Source: Owenweeksia hongkongensis DSM 17368 (GTDB lineage: Bacteria > Bacteroidota > Bacteroidia > Flavobacteriales > Schleiferiaceae). From it: 64,000 bases of DNA. Both the position numbers and the translations under genes were made by a program. Positions 24,898 through 32,867 of the stretch are shown in pieces (position 1 is the first letter of the stretch; each line of letters begins with the position of its first letter). The notes beneath the pieces are model-generated. The model did no database searches. It was given only the letters and a program-made list of their open reading frames with translations, and had not been told where the DNA came from. The stretch spans positions 1-64,000 of the forward strand of contig CAMBEZ010000003.1 in the NCBI GenBank assembly GCA_945865885.1. Reading direction: 5' to 3'.

Positions 24898-25215
24898 TCA
24901 GCGAATTTGGTCCAACAACTCGCGCACCACTTCTTCCTTGGACGTGGCCAAGCCCGCCACCAACTGTCCGTCTTTGAAGACGGCAAAATAGGGCAAGTTG
25001 TCAATGGAAGCCAACGAACGAGCCGCCGGATTCTCTTCCGCATTGACGTCTACAAAGGCAATGCTCGCGTTGGTTTCCTCTTCGGACATGCGGCGAAACT
25101 TGGGAGTAAACAGCTTGCAGGAACCGCACCAGTCTGCGTAGAACTTCACCACCGTTGGGGCTCCTGAAGCGAGGTGGGCGCCAAAATCAGCGTCGGTCAT
25201 TAACGATACAGCCAT
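24898..25215 (-). CDS. Thioredoxin family protein
   Basis: 105 aa single-domain thioredoxin fold. The active site is FYADWCGSCKLFTPKF (CGSC instead of CGPC), the cis-Pro is in DNLPYFAVFKDG, and DVNAEENP lies between. The start at 25215 (MAVSLMTD) fits the family; an in-frame upstream extension to 25272 would add an unrelated N-terminus and overlap the putative promoter (TATTTTTA, 25241-25248). No signal peptide, so cytoplasmic. Likely reductant partner for peroxiredoxin; adjacent to the DUF6952-like gene. Confidence 0.92.
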   Translation of the reverse strand: MAVSLMTDADFGAHLASGAPTVVKFYADWCGSCKLFTPKFRRMSEEETNASIAFVDVNAEENPAARSLASIDNLPYFAVFKDGQLVAGLATSKEEVVRELLDQIR

Positions 25216-25336
25216 GTCTTGGGTAGTTGGATTAGAGGTGTAAAAATACGAACGCTTGTTGGCGGCATTCATCGATTTTATTGATGACCGATCAGCAAAG
25301 GACGCGACGGAGCGCTGGGCAAGGCCGGCGCTGCGG

Positions 25337-26254
25337 TCAACGAAGCCCTGCTTCCCAGTCCGCCTTGAACGAGCGGTGGTACACGTCCCGCACCAAACCG
25401 TCGGCCACCCCTATTTTGGGGACGTAAATCCACCGGCATCCGGCCCGACGCATGACGCGCTGGTATATTTCCAATGCCGGCACCAGGACGTCCGCCCGGT
25501 CCACGTTGAGGCCCAATTCCAAGACCATTTGATCCATCGACAAGGCAGACAAGGTCTTGATTTGCTGGCTGAGGTAGAGGGAAGACAAGGGCTCTCCGCC
25601 CTGCCGACCGCTCATTTTGTAGAGCTTGTTGATGTTGCCCCCGGACCCAATGGCCGCCAACGGGCCGCGCTCCGGATGCGCATGGCCGTCGATCCAAGCG
25701 TCCATGCGCTCCCAGGTGCCTTCGGGAATGCCTTGGGAGAACCGTCGAACCGTTCCCAGGGGAAGCGAAAGGGAATCCACTGCCCGTCCCTCTTCAAAAA
25801 GGGTCAGCTCCGTGGAACCGCCGCCAACGTCTATGAACAAAAAGCGCGACTCGTCCGGTTGAATTTTGTCGAAGATTTTGCTGGAAAACACCAATCGAGC
25901 TTCCTCCTGACCGTCGATCACCTCAATGGAAATTCCGGTCTCCCGACGCACCGTTTCCACCCAATAAATGCTGTTCTCGGCCTCCCGCATGGCGGAGGTG
26001 GCGCAGGCCCGGAAACCGGCAACGCCGTGCACGGTAAAAATGTGACCGTAGGCCTTCAAACCGTGCAGCAGCCGTTCCCCCGTTTCGTCGGAAATCCGGC
26101 CGGTTGCAAAAACATCCGCCCCCAAGCGCACCGGCAAGCGCGTCATGGACGCCTTTTTGTAGTGGGTATAGGTTGGGGTTGGGATGACGTTGACCACCAA
26201 ACAACGAATGGAATTGGAACCCAAGTCCAACGCGCCCAATTTCAGAAAATTCAT
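25337..26254 (-). CDS. ppx: Ppx/GppA family exopolyphosphatase
   Basis: 305 aa ASKHA-fold phosphatase. Motifs: LGALDLGSNSIRCLVV (phosphate 1), FRACATSAMREAEN, IDGQEEARLVF (catalytic Glu region) and FIDVGGGSTELTLFE (phosphate 2). This is the short form consisting of the two actin-like domains only. It degrades polyphosphate chains or (p)ppGpp. The start overlaps the ppk stop (ATGA), so synthesis and degradation of polyphosphate are made from one transcript. Confidence 0.92.
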   Translation of the reverse strand: MNFLKLGALDLGSNSIRCLVVNVIPTPTYTHYKKASMTRLPVRLGADVFATGRISDETGERLLHGLKAYGHIFTVHGVAGFRACATSAMREAENSIYWVETVRRETGISIEVIDGQEEARLVFSSKIFDKIQPDESRFLFIDVGGGSTELTLFEEGRAVDSLSLPLGTVRRFSQGIPEGTWERMDAWIDGHAHPERGPLAAIGSGGNINKLYKMSGRQGGEPLSSLYLSQQIKTLSALSMDQMVLELGLNVDRADVLVPALEIYQRVMRRAGCRWIYVPKIGVADGLVRDVYHRSFKADWEAGLR

Positions 26255-28323
26255 GCTGGGCGTCCCTTTTTCAGTTGATCCTGCACGTATTCGCGCAGCG
26301 CCATTTGACCCCGAACCTTGGGACCGGACGTGTGCCGGTATTCGCTTTCCACCGCATCGTTGTGCCGCCGCGCCTTAACGTTGTCTTTCCACAAGATTTC
26401 CATGTGGTCGCGGATTTCGCGTTGCACGGCCAAACTGTAAACAGGAACGCCCACCTCCACACGGTAATCCAGGTTCCGCGTCATGAGGTCAAAAGATGCG
26501 ATGTAGCACTCCGGAGAACCGTCGTTTTCAAACCAATACACCCTACTGTGTTCCAAGTAGCGGTCCACAATGCTGATGGCTTCAATATTTTCCGACATGC
26601 CCTCCACCCCGGGAATCAAGCAACAAATACCCCGTACGATGAGTCGAATGCGCACACCGGCCTGGCTGGCTTCGTAGAGTTTTTCGCAAAAATCGTACGA
26701 GGACAAACTGTTTATTTTAAAGAAAAGGGCCGCCTTTTTTCCGGCCCGCGCATTTTTGATTTCGCGGTCTATACGCTGCTCAATGCCCTTTCGGGTAAAT
26801 TGCGGCGAAACCAACAAATGCTTGAATTTGCGCACCGTGTACGGCGCTAAAATGAAATCAAATACATCCACCACTTCTTTGGTGATGCGCTTGTCCGCGG
26901 TCAACAAGTGGTAGTCCGTGTAGAGTTTGGCCGTGCCCTCGTGAAAATTTCCGGTGCCCACCACCGCAAAACGCTCCAACTTTTCTCCCGGGGCCTGGCG
27001 TTCCACCAACACTACTTTGGAATGAACTTTTAATCCTGGAACACCGGAAAGCACCTCAATGCCTTCCTGGCGCATTTTTTCCGTGTAGTGGATGTTGTTT
27101 TCCTCGTCAAACCGAGCCTGCAGCTCAATGATGACGCGCACTTTTTTGCCGTTCTTGGCCGCATTGATCAACGCAGAAACCACGCGAGACTGGTCCGCCA
27201 AACGGTACAAGGTCATGTTGATGCGCGTAACGGACGGATCCATGGCCGCTTCTCGCAAGAACCGGATGATGTAGGAGAAATTGTGGTAGGGCGAGAAAAT
27301 TAAGACGTCTTTTTGGCGAACTACCTGCAAAATGGAGCGATCCAAACTCAAATCTGGGTGCGCCAAAGGTTCAAACTTGGTATGCTCCAGTTCCGGGCCG
27401 CCCACATTCGGAAACTTGATCAAATCTTTCTTGTTGTGGTACCTGCCGCCCGGCAGCAAACTGTCTATTTCCTCGATGCGTAAATTATGGCTCAAATAGG
27501 CCAAAAAGTCCGGGTCAATGGCGCGGTCGTACACCAAACGAACGGGATCGCCAATCTCCCGAACGGCCAATCCCTGCTGAACTTTTTCCAACGTGGTTTT
27601 GGAGATGTCGTTGTCTAAATCCAGCTCCGCATCCCGCGTAATTTTGACGGTGTAGGCCTCAATTCGGTCCGACGGAAAAATAAAATAGGCGTACTCCAAA
27701 TTGTACCGAATGACGTCGTCCAAATACATCAGGTACTGACGTCCGTATTTGGGGAGCACCACAAACCGACCGATGAGGTCCGACGGCAACTCAATCAAGG
27801 AGTATATAGGATTCTTGTCCTCCCCTTTGGGCTGCAACAGGACCGCCAAGTAAATGGACTTGTCTTTGAGCTCCAGGAACGGCTTCCCTTCGCGGGGCAA
27901 GACCACAAAAACCGACGGACTGACTTTGTCGATGTAAAAGCGGCGTACAAAATCTTTCTGGCCTTGCGTCAGTTGGGTTTCGTCGATGATGGAAATGCCT
28001 TTGGCGTCTAATTCCACCATCAAATCGGCGTAAATAGCTTCCGCGCGCGCTTGCTGTTGCGCCACCACGGCATTGATCTCGTGCATCAAAGCCTCCGGTT
28101 CCCAACCGCCCAGCTGTTGTTTCACCTTTTTGACCGGCAAGCGGCTAAGGCGTTGAATACTGGCGTAGCGAACCCGGAAAAACTCGTCCAAATTGTTGGA
28201 AAAAATGCCCAAGAACCGAATGCGTTCAATCAGTGGAACGCTGGCATCCAACGCTTCTTGCAGCACCCGACCGTTAAAACGGAGCCAACTGAGGTCGCGG
28301 TTGATGTAACGGAATTCGGCCAT
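26251..28323 (-). CDS. ppk1: Polyphosphate kinase 1
   Basis: Reversibly polymerises the ATP gamma-phosphate into polyphosphate. 690 aa, full length. The N-domain starts FRYINRDLSWLRFNGRVLQEA. The two phospholipase-D-like halves show the autophosphorylated His in LKVHSKVVLVER and GTGNFHEGTAKLYTDYHLL, and the second site in CYIASFDLMTRNLDYRVEVG. ATG at 28323 was preferred to an in-frame start nine codons upstream because the family begins at MAEFRYINRDL; a degenerate box GACCTTTA ends 4 nt before it. Confidence 0.97.
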   Translation of the reverse strand: MAEFRYINRDLSWLRFNGRVLQEALDASVPLIERIRFLGIFSNNLDEFFRVRYASIQRLSRLPVKKVKQQLGGWEPEALMHEINAVVAQQQARAEAIYADLMVELDAKGISIIDETQLTQGQKDFVRRFYIDKVSPSVFVVLPREGKPFLELKDKSIYLAVLLQPKGEDKNPIYSLIELPSDLIGRFVVLPKYGRQYLMYLDDVIRYNLEYAYFIFPSDRIEAYTVKITRDAELDLDNDISKTTLEKVQQGLAVREIGDPVRLVYDRAIDPDFLAYLSHNLRIEEIDSLLPGGRYHNKKDLIKFPNVGGPELEHTKFEPLAHPDLSLDRSILQVVRQKDVLIFSPYHNFSYIIRFLREAAMDPSVTRINMTLYRLADQSRVVSALINAAKNGKKVRVIIELQARFDEENNIHYTEKMRQEGIEVLSGVPGLKVHSKVVLVERQAPGEKLERFAVVGTGNFHEGTAKLYTDYHLLTADKRITKEVVDVFDFILAPYTVRKFKHLLVSPQFTRKGIEQRIDREIKNARAGKKAALFFKINSLSSYDFCEKLYEASQAGVRIRLIVRGICCLIPGVEGMSENIEAISIVDRYLEHSRVYWFENDGSPECYIASFDLMTRNLDYRVEVGVPVYSLAVQREIRDHMEILWKDNVKARRHNDAVESEYRHTSGPKVRGQMALREYVQDQLKKGRPA

Positions 28324-28357
28324 GGTGTAAAGGTCGGGAACCGGGGCCAATAAAGAA

Positions 28358-29140
28358 TTAACGTTCGGTTAATTTAACCCGATTCCAGTAGGTTTCCCAG
28401 GCGGCCAGATCCAAATCGGACGGAGCCTTCCCGTCTGCAGCGGCCAGGCGCTCCATGGCTTCAAAACGGGTCTGAAACTTGGTATTGGCGCGGGACAAGG
28501 CCAGGTCCGGATCCACACCCGCATGGCGTGCGTAGTTGACCAAACTGAAGAAAACGTCCCCCAGTTCACTTTCCATGGCGGCGGAATCGCCTTGTTCTTC
28601 AGCAGCGCGAAATTCCCCCAACTCTTCTTCTACTTTAGCCCAAACCTCGGCCTTGTGGGGCCAATCAAATCCAACTCCTTTGACCTTGTCTTGCAACCGG
28701 TTGGCCTTGATCAAAGCCGGCAAGGATTTGGGTACCCCTTCCAACACGGATTTTTTACCTTCTTTCAATTTGATGGCCTCCCAATTTGCTTTGACGGCGT
28801 CCGCATCGTCTGCGCGCACGTCGCCGTAAATGTGCGGGTGGCGGTGGATCAACTTGGCGGAAATGCCTTCCAACACATCCACAACATCAAACGCACCTAC
28901 CTCAGAGCCCAGTTTGGCGTAAAACACCAAGTGCAAAAACAAGTCCCCCAATTCCTTTTGGGTCTCCTTCAAGTCCCCTGCGGCCAGCGCATCGGCCAGT
29001 TCGTAGGTTTCCTCAACGGTCAGGTGGCGCAGGGATTCAAACGTTTGCTCCCGATCCCACGGGCACTTAGCCCTCAGGTCGTCCATGATGTCCAGCAGGC
29101 GGCCGAAGGCCGCCATCGCCTCTTCCCTACGGACGCTCAT
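28358..29140 (-). CDS. mazG: Nucleoside triphosphate pyrophosphohydrolase MazG
   Basis: 260 aa with two MazG repeats. First EExxE cluster in LTVEETYELADALAAGDLKETQKELGDLFLHLV with upstream CPWDREQT; second in AKVEEELGEFRAAEEQGD with ELGDVFFSLVNYARH. Removes aberrant (d)NTPs and may influence ppGpp. It overlaps the stop of the DUF5606 gene by 4 nt and lies 34 nt before ppk, so all four genes (DUF5606, mazG, ppk, ppx) may form one unit. Confidence 0.96.
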   Translation of the reverse strand: MSVRREEAMAAFGRLLDIMDDLRAKCPWDREQTFESLRHLTVEETYELADALAAGDLKETQKELGDLFLHLVFYAKLGSEVGAFDVVDVLEGISAKLIHRHPHIYGDVRADDADAVKANWEAIKLKEGKKSVLEGVPKSLPALIKANRLQDKVKGVGFDWPHKAEVWAKVEEELGEFRAAEEQGDSAAMESELGDVFFSLVNYARHAGVDPDLALSRANTKFQTRFEAMERLAAADGKAPSDLDLAAWETYWNRVKLTER

Positions 29141-29649
29141 TCAGCGGCGGCGTCATCCGTATTTTCTACGGAAGCGGCGTCCAGAGCCACTGGGGCAGCA
29201 GGAGCGGCTTTCTTCTTGGTGGCTTTAGCCGCTTTTGCAGGAACTTCTTCCGAAGCTTCAGCAACTTCCGCAAAGAAACCGTGGTCCACCAAAGTATTGA
29301 ACCAAGTCACTGCTTTGCGCATGTCGGAACCGTAAACGCGTTCGGCATCAAAGTTCGGTACGTGCTTCGCAAAAAAGGCGTGCAAAGCCGCCGGATCTTG
29401 TTTGGGATGCGGTCCGTGTTGCCCTCCGGTATCCGCTGCCATGGATTCAAAAATCTCCTTCAACGGACGCTCGCCGGCGTCGGTGTAAATCGCAATTTCG
29501 CCCAAGGCACTCACCTGCTGCTGCGCGCTGATGGACATGCGCTTGCGGTCTGCCATATTTTCCACCACAATGCCCGTACGGGTTTGCGCAACCAATTGGT
29601 ACAAACCTGATTTTCCGGCAATGGCCAGAACGCCTTTCAACTCTTTCAT
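29137..29649 (-). CDS. DUF5606 domain protein
   Basis: 170 aa. The N-terminal ~70 residues (MKELKGVLAIAGKSGLYQLV, then GIVVENMADRKRMSISAQQQVSAL) form the conserved DUF5606 core of Bacteroidota. A helical middle part (residues ~90-135) follows, then a low-complexity Ala/Lys/Pro tail (KAAKATKKKAAPAAP) ending acidic. Function unknown. A box TAATTTTT ends 4 nt before the ATG; its first three bases are the stop codon of the upstream lipoprotein gene. Confidence 0.85.
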   Translation of the reverse strand: MKELKGVLAIAGKSGLYQLVAQTRTGIVVENMADRKRMSISAQQQVSALGEIAIYTDAGERPLKEIFESMAADTGGQHGPHPKQDPAALHAFFAKHVPNFDAERVYGSDMRKAVTWFNTLVDHGFFAEVAEASEEVPAKAAKATKKKAAPAAPVALDAASVENTDDAAAE

Positions 29650-29658
29650 GCGTAAAAA

Positions 29659-30186
29659 TTATCGTTTAGGGATTGATTGAACTCGAGCTCTTTTTTGCCA
29701 TTCCGGCAGCACTTGCCATACGGCATTGTCCGACGCCGCTAAAAACCGCAAATCCTCCGCTTGTTTCGCAAGGGGATGGTTGGGGTAGGTATCCAAAAAT
29801 AGCGTGTAAGCGCGGCCTGCCAAGGCCCGATTGCCCACAACTTCGTCAAATGTCAAGGCCATGGAAAACAAGGCCAGTGCCCCTTCCGGGCGATCCGAAT
29901 ACCTACGGTAGACGGTGTCGTACTGAGCAATAGCGAACAGCGCTCGTCCGGGCCGATTGCGTTCCAAGTCCCCTGCCATCAAGGCGTACCGCGGGGCCAG
30001 GGTATCCTCCGGATTCTCTGCTGCGAAGGTTTGAAAAGTTTCCGCTGCACGCGCCACCAAGGCCGTATCTTCTTCGATGGTTTCCAGTTGGCGCACTTGG
30101 GCCTCCAAGGATTGCAATTCTTCCACCGGATCGGTGCAACCCCAAACCGCGGCGAGCACAATGCACCCCAACACAAATGCCCTCAT
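29659..30186 (-). CDS. TPR-like lipoprotein
   Basis: 175 aa. Lipoprotein signal MRAFVLGCIVLAAVWGC, a short coiled coil (EELQSLEAQVRQLETIEED) and then helical pairs that look like tetratricopeptide repeats (LVARAAETFQTFAAENPEDTL, ALFAIAQYDTVYRRYSDRPEGAL, RAYTLFLDTYPNHPLAKQAEDL), as in outer-membrane assembly lipoproteins. Function unknown. The start at 30186 overlaps the def stop; a longer in-frame extension is inside def and is rejected. Confidence 0.8.
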   Translation of the reverse strand: MRAFVLGCIVLAAVWGCTDPVEELQSLEAQVRQLETIEEDTALVARAAETFQTFAAENPEDTLAPRYALMAGDLERNRPGRALFAIAQYDTVYRRYSDRPEGALALFSMALTFDEVVGNRALAGRAYTLFLDTYPNHPLAKQAEDLRFLAASDNAVWQVLPEWQKRARVQSIPKR

Positions 30187-30761
30187 CGGGCCTGAGGAAA
30201 TTTCATGCGGTACCCCACTTGAATCAATCCTTTGGCAATAGTACCCAAACGCCCCTGAAGCAAGCGCTTGCGCAGCGCCGAAAGTCGGTCCGTGAACAGA
30301 ACTCCTTCGATGTGGTCGTACTCGTGCTGAAAAATACGTGCGGCCAATCCGTCCAACTGCATTTCTTCCCAAGAACCGTCCAGCAGTTGATGCTTGAAGC
30401 GAACCACCGGCTTGCGGTGCACGGTTTCGTGAACGTCCGGGATGCTCAAGCAACCTTCCTCAAATCCCCACAACTCGCCCGACTCTTCCAAAACCTCTGG
30501 GTTGAAAAAAGCACGCTTAAACGCTTTAATGACTTCCTCTTGCGCGGCATTTTCTGCGTCTTCCGCAAACGGACTTCCGTCCACCACAAAAAGCCGAACG
30601 CTCAAGCCTACCTGAGGAGCCGCCAAACCCACCCCTTTAGCGTTGTACATGGTTTCAAAAAGGTTCTCCACGAGCGCGGGCAAGGCCGGATCTGCTAAGT
30701 CTACCGGTGCGGCGCGGCGCTTCAAAACGGGGTCTCCGTAGGCTACAATGGGCAGTACCAT
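30183..30761 (-). CDS. def: Peptide deformylase
   Basis: Removes the formyl group from nascent proteins. 192 aa. All three motifs are intact: GVGLAAPQVG, EEGCLSIP (metal Cys) and FQHEYDHIEGVLF (HExxH, written HEYDH). It starts MVLPIVAYGDPVLKRRA. ATG 30761 was chosen because a perfect TACCTTTG ends 4 nt upstream; the longer open frame to 30989 runs over ruvX. It shares a 27-bp divergent control region with ruvX. Confidence 0.97.
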   Translation of the reverse strand: MVLPIVAYGDPVLKRRAAPVDLADPALPALVENLFETMYNAKGVGLAAPQVGLSVRLFVVDGSPFAEDAENAAQEEVIKAFKRAFFNPEVLEESGELWGFEEGCLSIPDVHETVHRKPVVRFKHQLLDGSWEEMQLDGLAARIFQHEYDHIEGVLFTDRLSALRKRLLQGRLGTIAKGLIQVGYRMKFPQAR

Positions 30762-30765
30762 GCCG

Positions 30766-30784
30766 CAAAGGTACGCTATCTTTG
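30766..30784. promoter_or_regulatory. Back-to-back divergent -7 boxes, def / ruvX
   Basis: CAAAGGTA-cgc-TATCTTTG: minus-strand TACCTTTG (30766-30773) and plus-strand TATCTTTG (30777-30784), 3 bp apart. Each ends exactly 4 nt from its start codon (30761 and 30789). Same geometry as 14343-14361. Confidence 0.78.
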
Positions 30785-30788
30785 GCGG

Positions 30789-31205
30789 ATGAGTATTTGG
30801 ATTGGGATAGACCCGGGCGGAGCCCGAACCGGATTGGCGGAGAGCGACGCCACAGCGTCCATGGCCTTTCCGTGGACCACCGTCCCCTCCCAGCAGGTAG
30901 TAGAGGTGTTGAAAAAGAGGCATGCCTTGGAGCCTTTGGCAGGATTCGTGGTGGGTACACCGCACCGGTGGGACGGCAGTCCTACGCACGGCACCCCCTT
31001 AGCAGACCAGATGGCGGGCGCTCTCCAAGCCGCCTTCCCAGAACTTCCGGTTCACCGGATATCGGAGCAGTTCACCTCCAAAATTGCCTCCCGCGCAGCG
31101 CATGCAGCAGGAGCCTCCAAGCGCGTCAAAAAGGACAAGGGCCTATTGGATGCTGCGTCGGCATCGGTATTGCTGCAGGATTTTCTGAGCAACCGGCCGG
31201 CTTGA
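30789..31205 (+). CDS. ruvX: Putative Holliday junction resolvase / pre-16S rRNA nuclease YqgF
   Basis: 138 aa RNase H-fold protein of typical length. IWIGIDPGGARTGLAESD holds the first catalytic Asp, FVVGTPHRWDGSPTH replaces the usual VGLP, VHRISEQFTSKIA has the Glu, and KKDKGLLDAASASVLLQDFL the final Asp. YqgF proteins process the 5' end of 16S rRNA; the resolvase role is historical. The start at 30789 is fixed by the -7 box 4 nt upstream. dapD follows with its own promoter. Confidence 0.92.
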   Translation: MSIWIGIDPGGARTGLAESDATASMAFPWTTVPSQQVVEVLKKRHALEPLAGFVVGTPHRWDGSPTHGTPLADQMAGALQAAFPELPVHRISEQFTSKIASRAAHAAGASKRVKKDKGLLDAASASVLLQDFLSNRPA

Positions 31206-31232
31206 TCCGCGTAGGGTCGCAAGCGAAAAACG

Positions 31233-31240
31233 TACCTTTG
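31233..31240 (+). promoter_or_regulatory. -7 element TACCTTTG of dapD
   Basis: Perfect match ending 4 nt (TGTC) before the ATG at 31245; leaderless transcript predicted. Confidence 0.75.
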
Positions 31241-31244
31241 TGTC

Positions 31245-32066
31245 ATGCACTACCAATCCGCACAACCCCTCATAGAAGCTGCCTGGGAAGATCGGTCGCT
31301 CTTGTCCCAATCGGAAACCCGCTTGGCGATTGAATCGGTTATTGAAGCACTGGACTCCGGCATACTTCGGGTGGCTGAACCTTCGGAGCGCGGGTGGCGA
31401 GTTAACGATTGGGTAAAAAAAGCAGTCATCCTGTACTTTCCCATCCGGTCCATGGAAACCTTGGAAGCCGGGCCCTTGGAATTTCACGACAAAATGGCCC
31501 TGAAGCGCAACTACGCAGACCTCAACGTACGGGTGGTACCGCATGCGGTGGCGCGCTACGGTGCCTACTTGGCACCTGGTGTCATCTTGATGCCCAGCTA
31601 CGTGAACATTGGTGCTTACGTGGGCGCCAACACCATGGTGGACACCTGGGCAACGGTGGGATCCTGCGCACAAATTGGTGCCAACGTACACCTTTCCGGG
31701 GGCGTGGGCATTGGTGGTGTTTTGGAACCCGTTCAAGCAGCTCCGGTGATCGTTGAAGACGGTTGCTTCATTGGCTCGCGTTGCATTGTGGTGGAGGGTG
31801 TTCGCGTGGAACGCGAAGCCGTCTTGGGCGCCAACGTGGTCCTAACCGCCTCCACGCGGATCATCGACGTTACCGGCTCAGAACCGATTGAATACAAAGG
31901 CGTAGTACCCGCTCGTAGCGTGGTCATTCCGGGCAGTTTGCCCAAAGAATTTGGCGCAGGTACCTACCACGTTCCGTGCGCACTGATTATTGGCCAACGC
32001 AAAGCATCCACGGACTTGAAAACCAGCCTGAACGATGCCTTGCGCCACTACGACGTTGCCGTCTGA
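31245..32066 (+). CDS. dapD: 2,3,4,5-tetrahydropyridine-2,6-dicarboxylate N-succinyltransferase (DapD)
   Basis: Succinylates tetrahydrodipicolinate in the succinylase branch of lysine/diaminopimelate synthesis. 273 aa. An N-terminal helical domain (to ~100) leads to a left-handed beta-helix of hexapeptide repeats (VRVVPHAVARYGAYLAPGVI ... NIGAYVGANTMVDTWATVGS, ARIGANVHLSGGVGIGGVLEP-like region, EDGCFIGSRCIVVEGVRVE), the hallmark of the family. The length agrees with E. coli DapD. Feeds peptidoglycan together with murB. Confidence 0.97.
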   Translation: MHYQSAQPLIEAAWEDRSLLSQSETRLAIESVIEALDSGILRVAEPSERGWRVNDWVKKAVILYFPIRSMETLEAGPLEFHDKMALKRNYADLNVRVVPHAVARYGAYLAPGVILMPSYVNIGAYVGANTMVDTWATVGSCAQIGANVHLSGGVGIGGVLEPVQAAPVIVEDGCFIGSRCIVVEGVRVEREAVLGANVVLTASTRIIDVTGSEPIEYKGVVPARSVVIPGSLPKEFGAGTYHVPCALIIGQRKASTDLKTSLNDALRHYDVAV

Positions 32067-32072
32067 TTCTTT

Positions 32073-32867
32073 TTGGCTGTGCTGACCCTGTTGGTCCCAA
32101 CGTTCAACGAAGCCGATTGCCTGGAACGGTGTCTGGCGTCGGCCGTGGGCCTGGCGGACGAGGTCCTGGTGGTGGACTCTTTCAGTACGGACCGTACTTT
32201 GGAAATCGCCCGCGCCTTTGGGGCGCGCATCCTCCAGCGGGAATACGAAAACTCCGCTTCCCAAAAAAACTGGGCCATACCACAAGCCACGCATCCGTGG
32301 ATTTTGCTTTTGGACGCAGACGAGTGGCTTTCTCCGGAGCTGCGCGAGGAACTAGCCGCGTGGAAAAAAGCACCCAAATCGGCCGTTCACGGCTACTGGA
32401 TGTACCGGGCCAATCATTTCATGGGCCAACGCATCCGATTTTCCGGCTGGCAGAATGATAAAGTCATCCGACTTTTTCAGCGGGACACCTGCCGGTACGA
32501 GCCCAAGAACGTACACGCAGAAATCATTCCCAACGGCCCCGTTTCCGTGCTCCGGCATCGGCTGTTCCACGACACCTACAAAGGATTGGAGCACCACCGC
32601 CTAAAGTTGGACCGCTACGCCGCTTGGCAAGCCAAAGACTACCACGATCGAACCGGGCACATAACAGCCTACCACACCCTCCTAAAACCCGTCTACCGCT
32701 TTTTTCGTCAGTTCATCCTCCAAGGAGGGATTCTGGACGGTTATCCGGGTTTTGTGGTGGCGCGATTTGGCGCCTACGCTGTACGCGCTCGTTACCGCGA
32801 ACTGGCCCGATGGCGCAAGGCAAATGACGTACCTTTGCCGCCGCTCAAAAAAGATTCGTCGCCATGA
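32073..32867 (+). CDS. Glycosyltransferase family 2, WaaE/KdtX-like
   Basis: 264 aa. LTLLVPTFNEADCLERCLAS at the start, VDSFSTDRTLEIARAFGARI and SQKNWAIPQATHPWILLLDADEW (DxD) are typical of the WaaE/KdtX group that adds a sugar to the LPS inner core. The C-terminal half (YEPKNVHAEII ... LFHDTYKGLEHHRLKLDRYA) also fits. The start is not ATG: TTG 32073 or GTG 32079, both in frame and right at the family N-terminus. The 3' end overlaps cca by 4 nt and contains a perfect TACCTTTG (32830-32837) that may drive cca. Confidence 0.87.
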   Translation: MAVLTLLVPTFNEADCLERCLASAVGLADEVLVVDSFSTDRTLEIARAFGARILQREYENSASQKNWAIPQATHPWILLLDADEWLSPELREELAAWKKAPKSAVHGYWMYRANHFMGQRIRFSGWQNDKVIRLFQRDTCRYEPKNVHAEIIPNGPVSVLRHRLFHDTYKGLEHHRLKLDRYAAWQAKDYHDRTGHITAYHTLLKPVYRFFRQFILQGGILDGYPGFVVARFGAYAVRARYRELARWRKANDVPLPPLKKDSSP

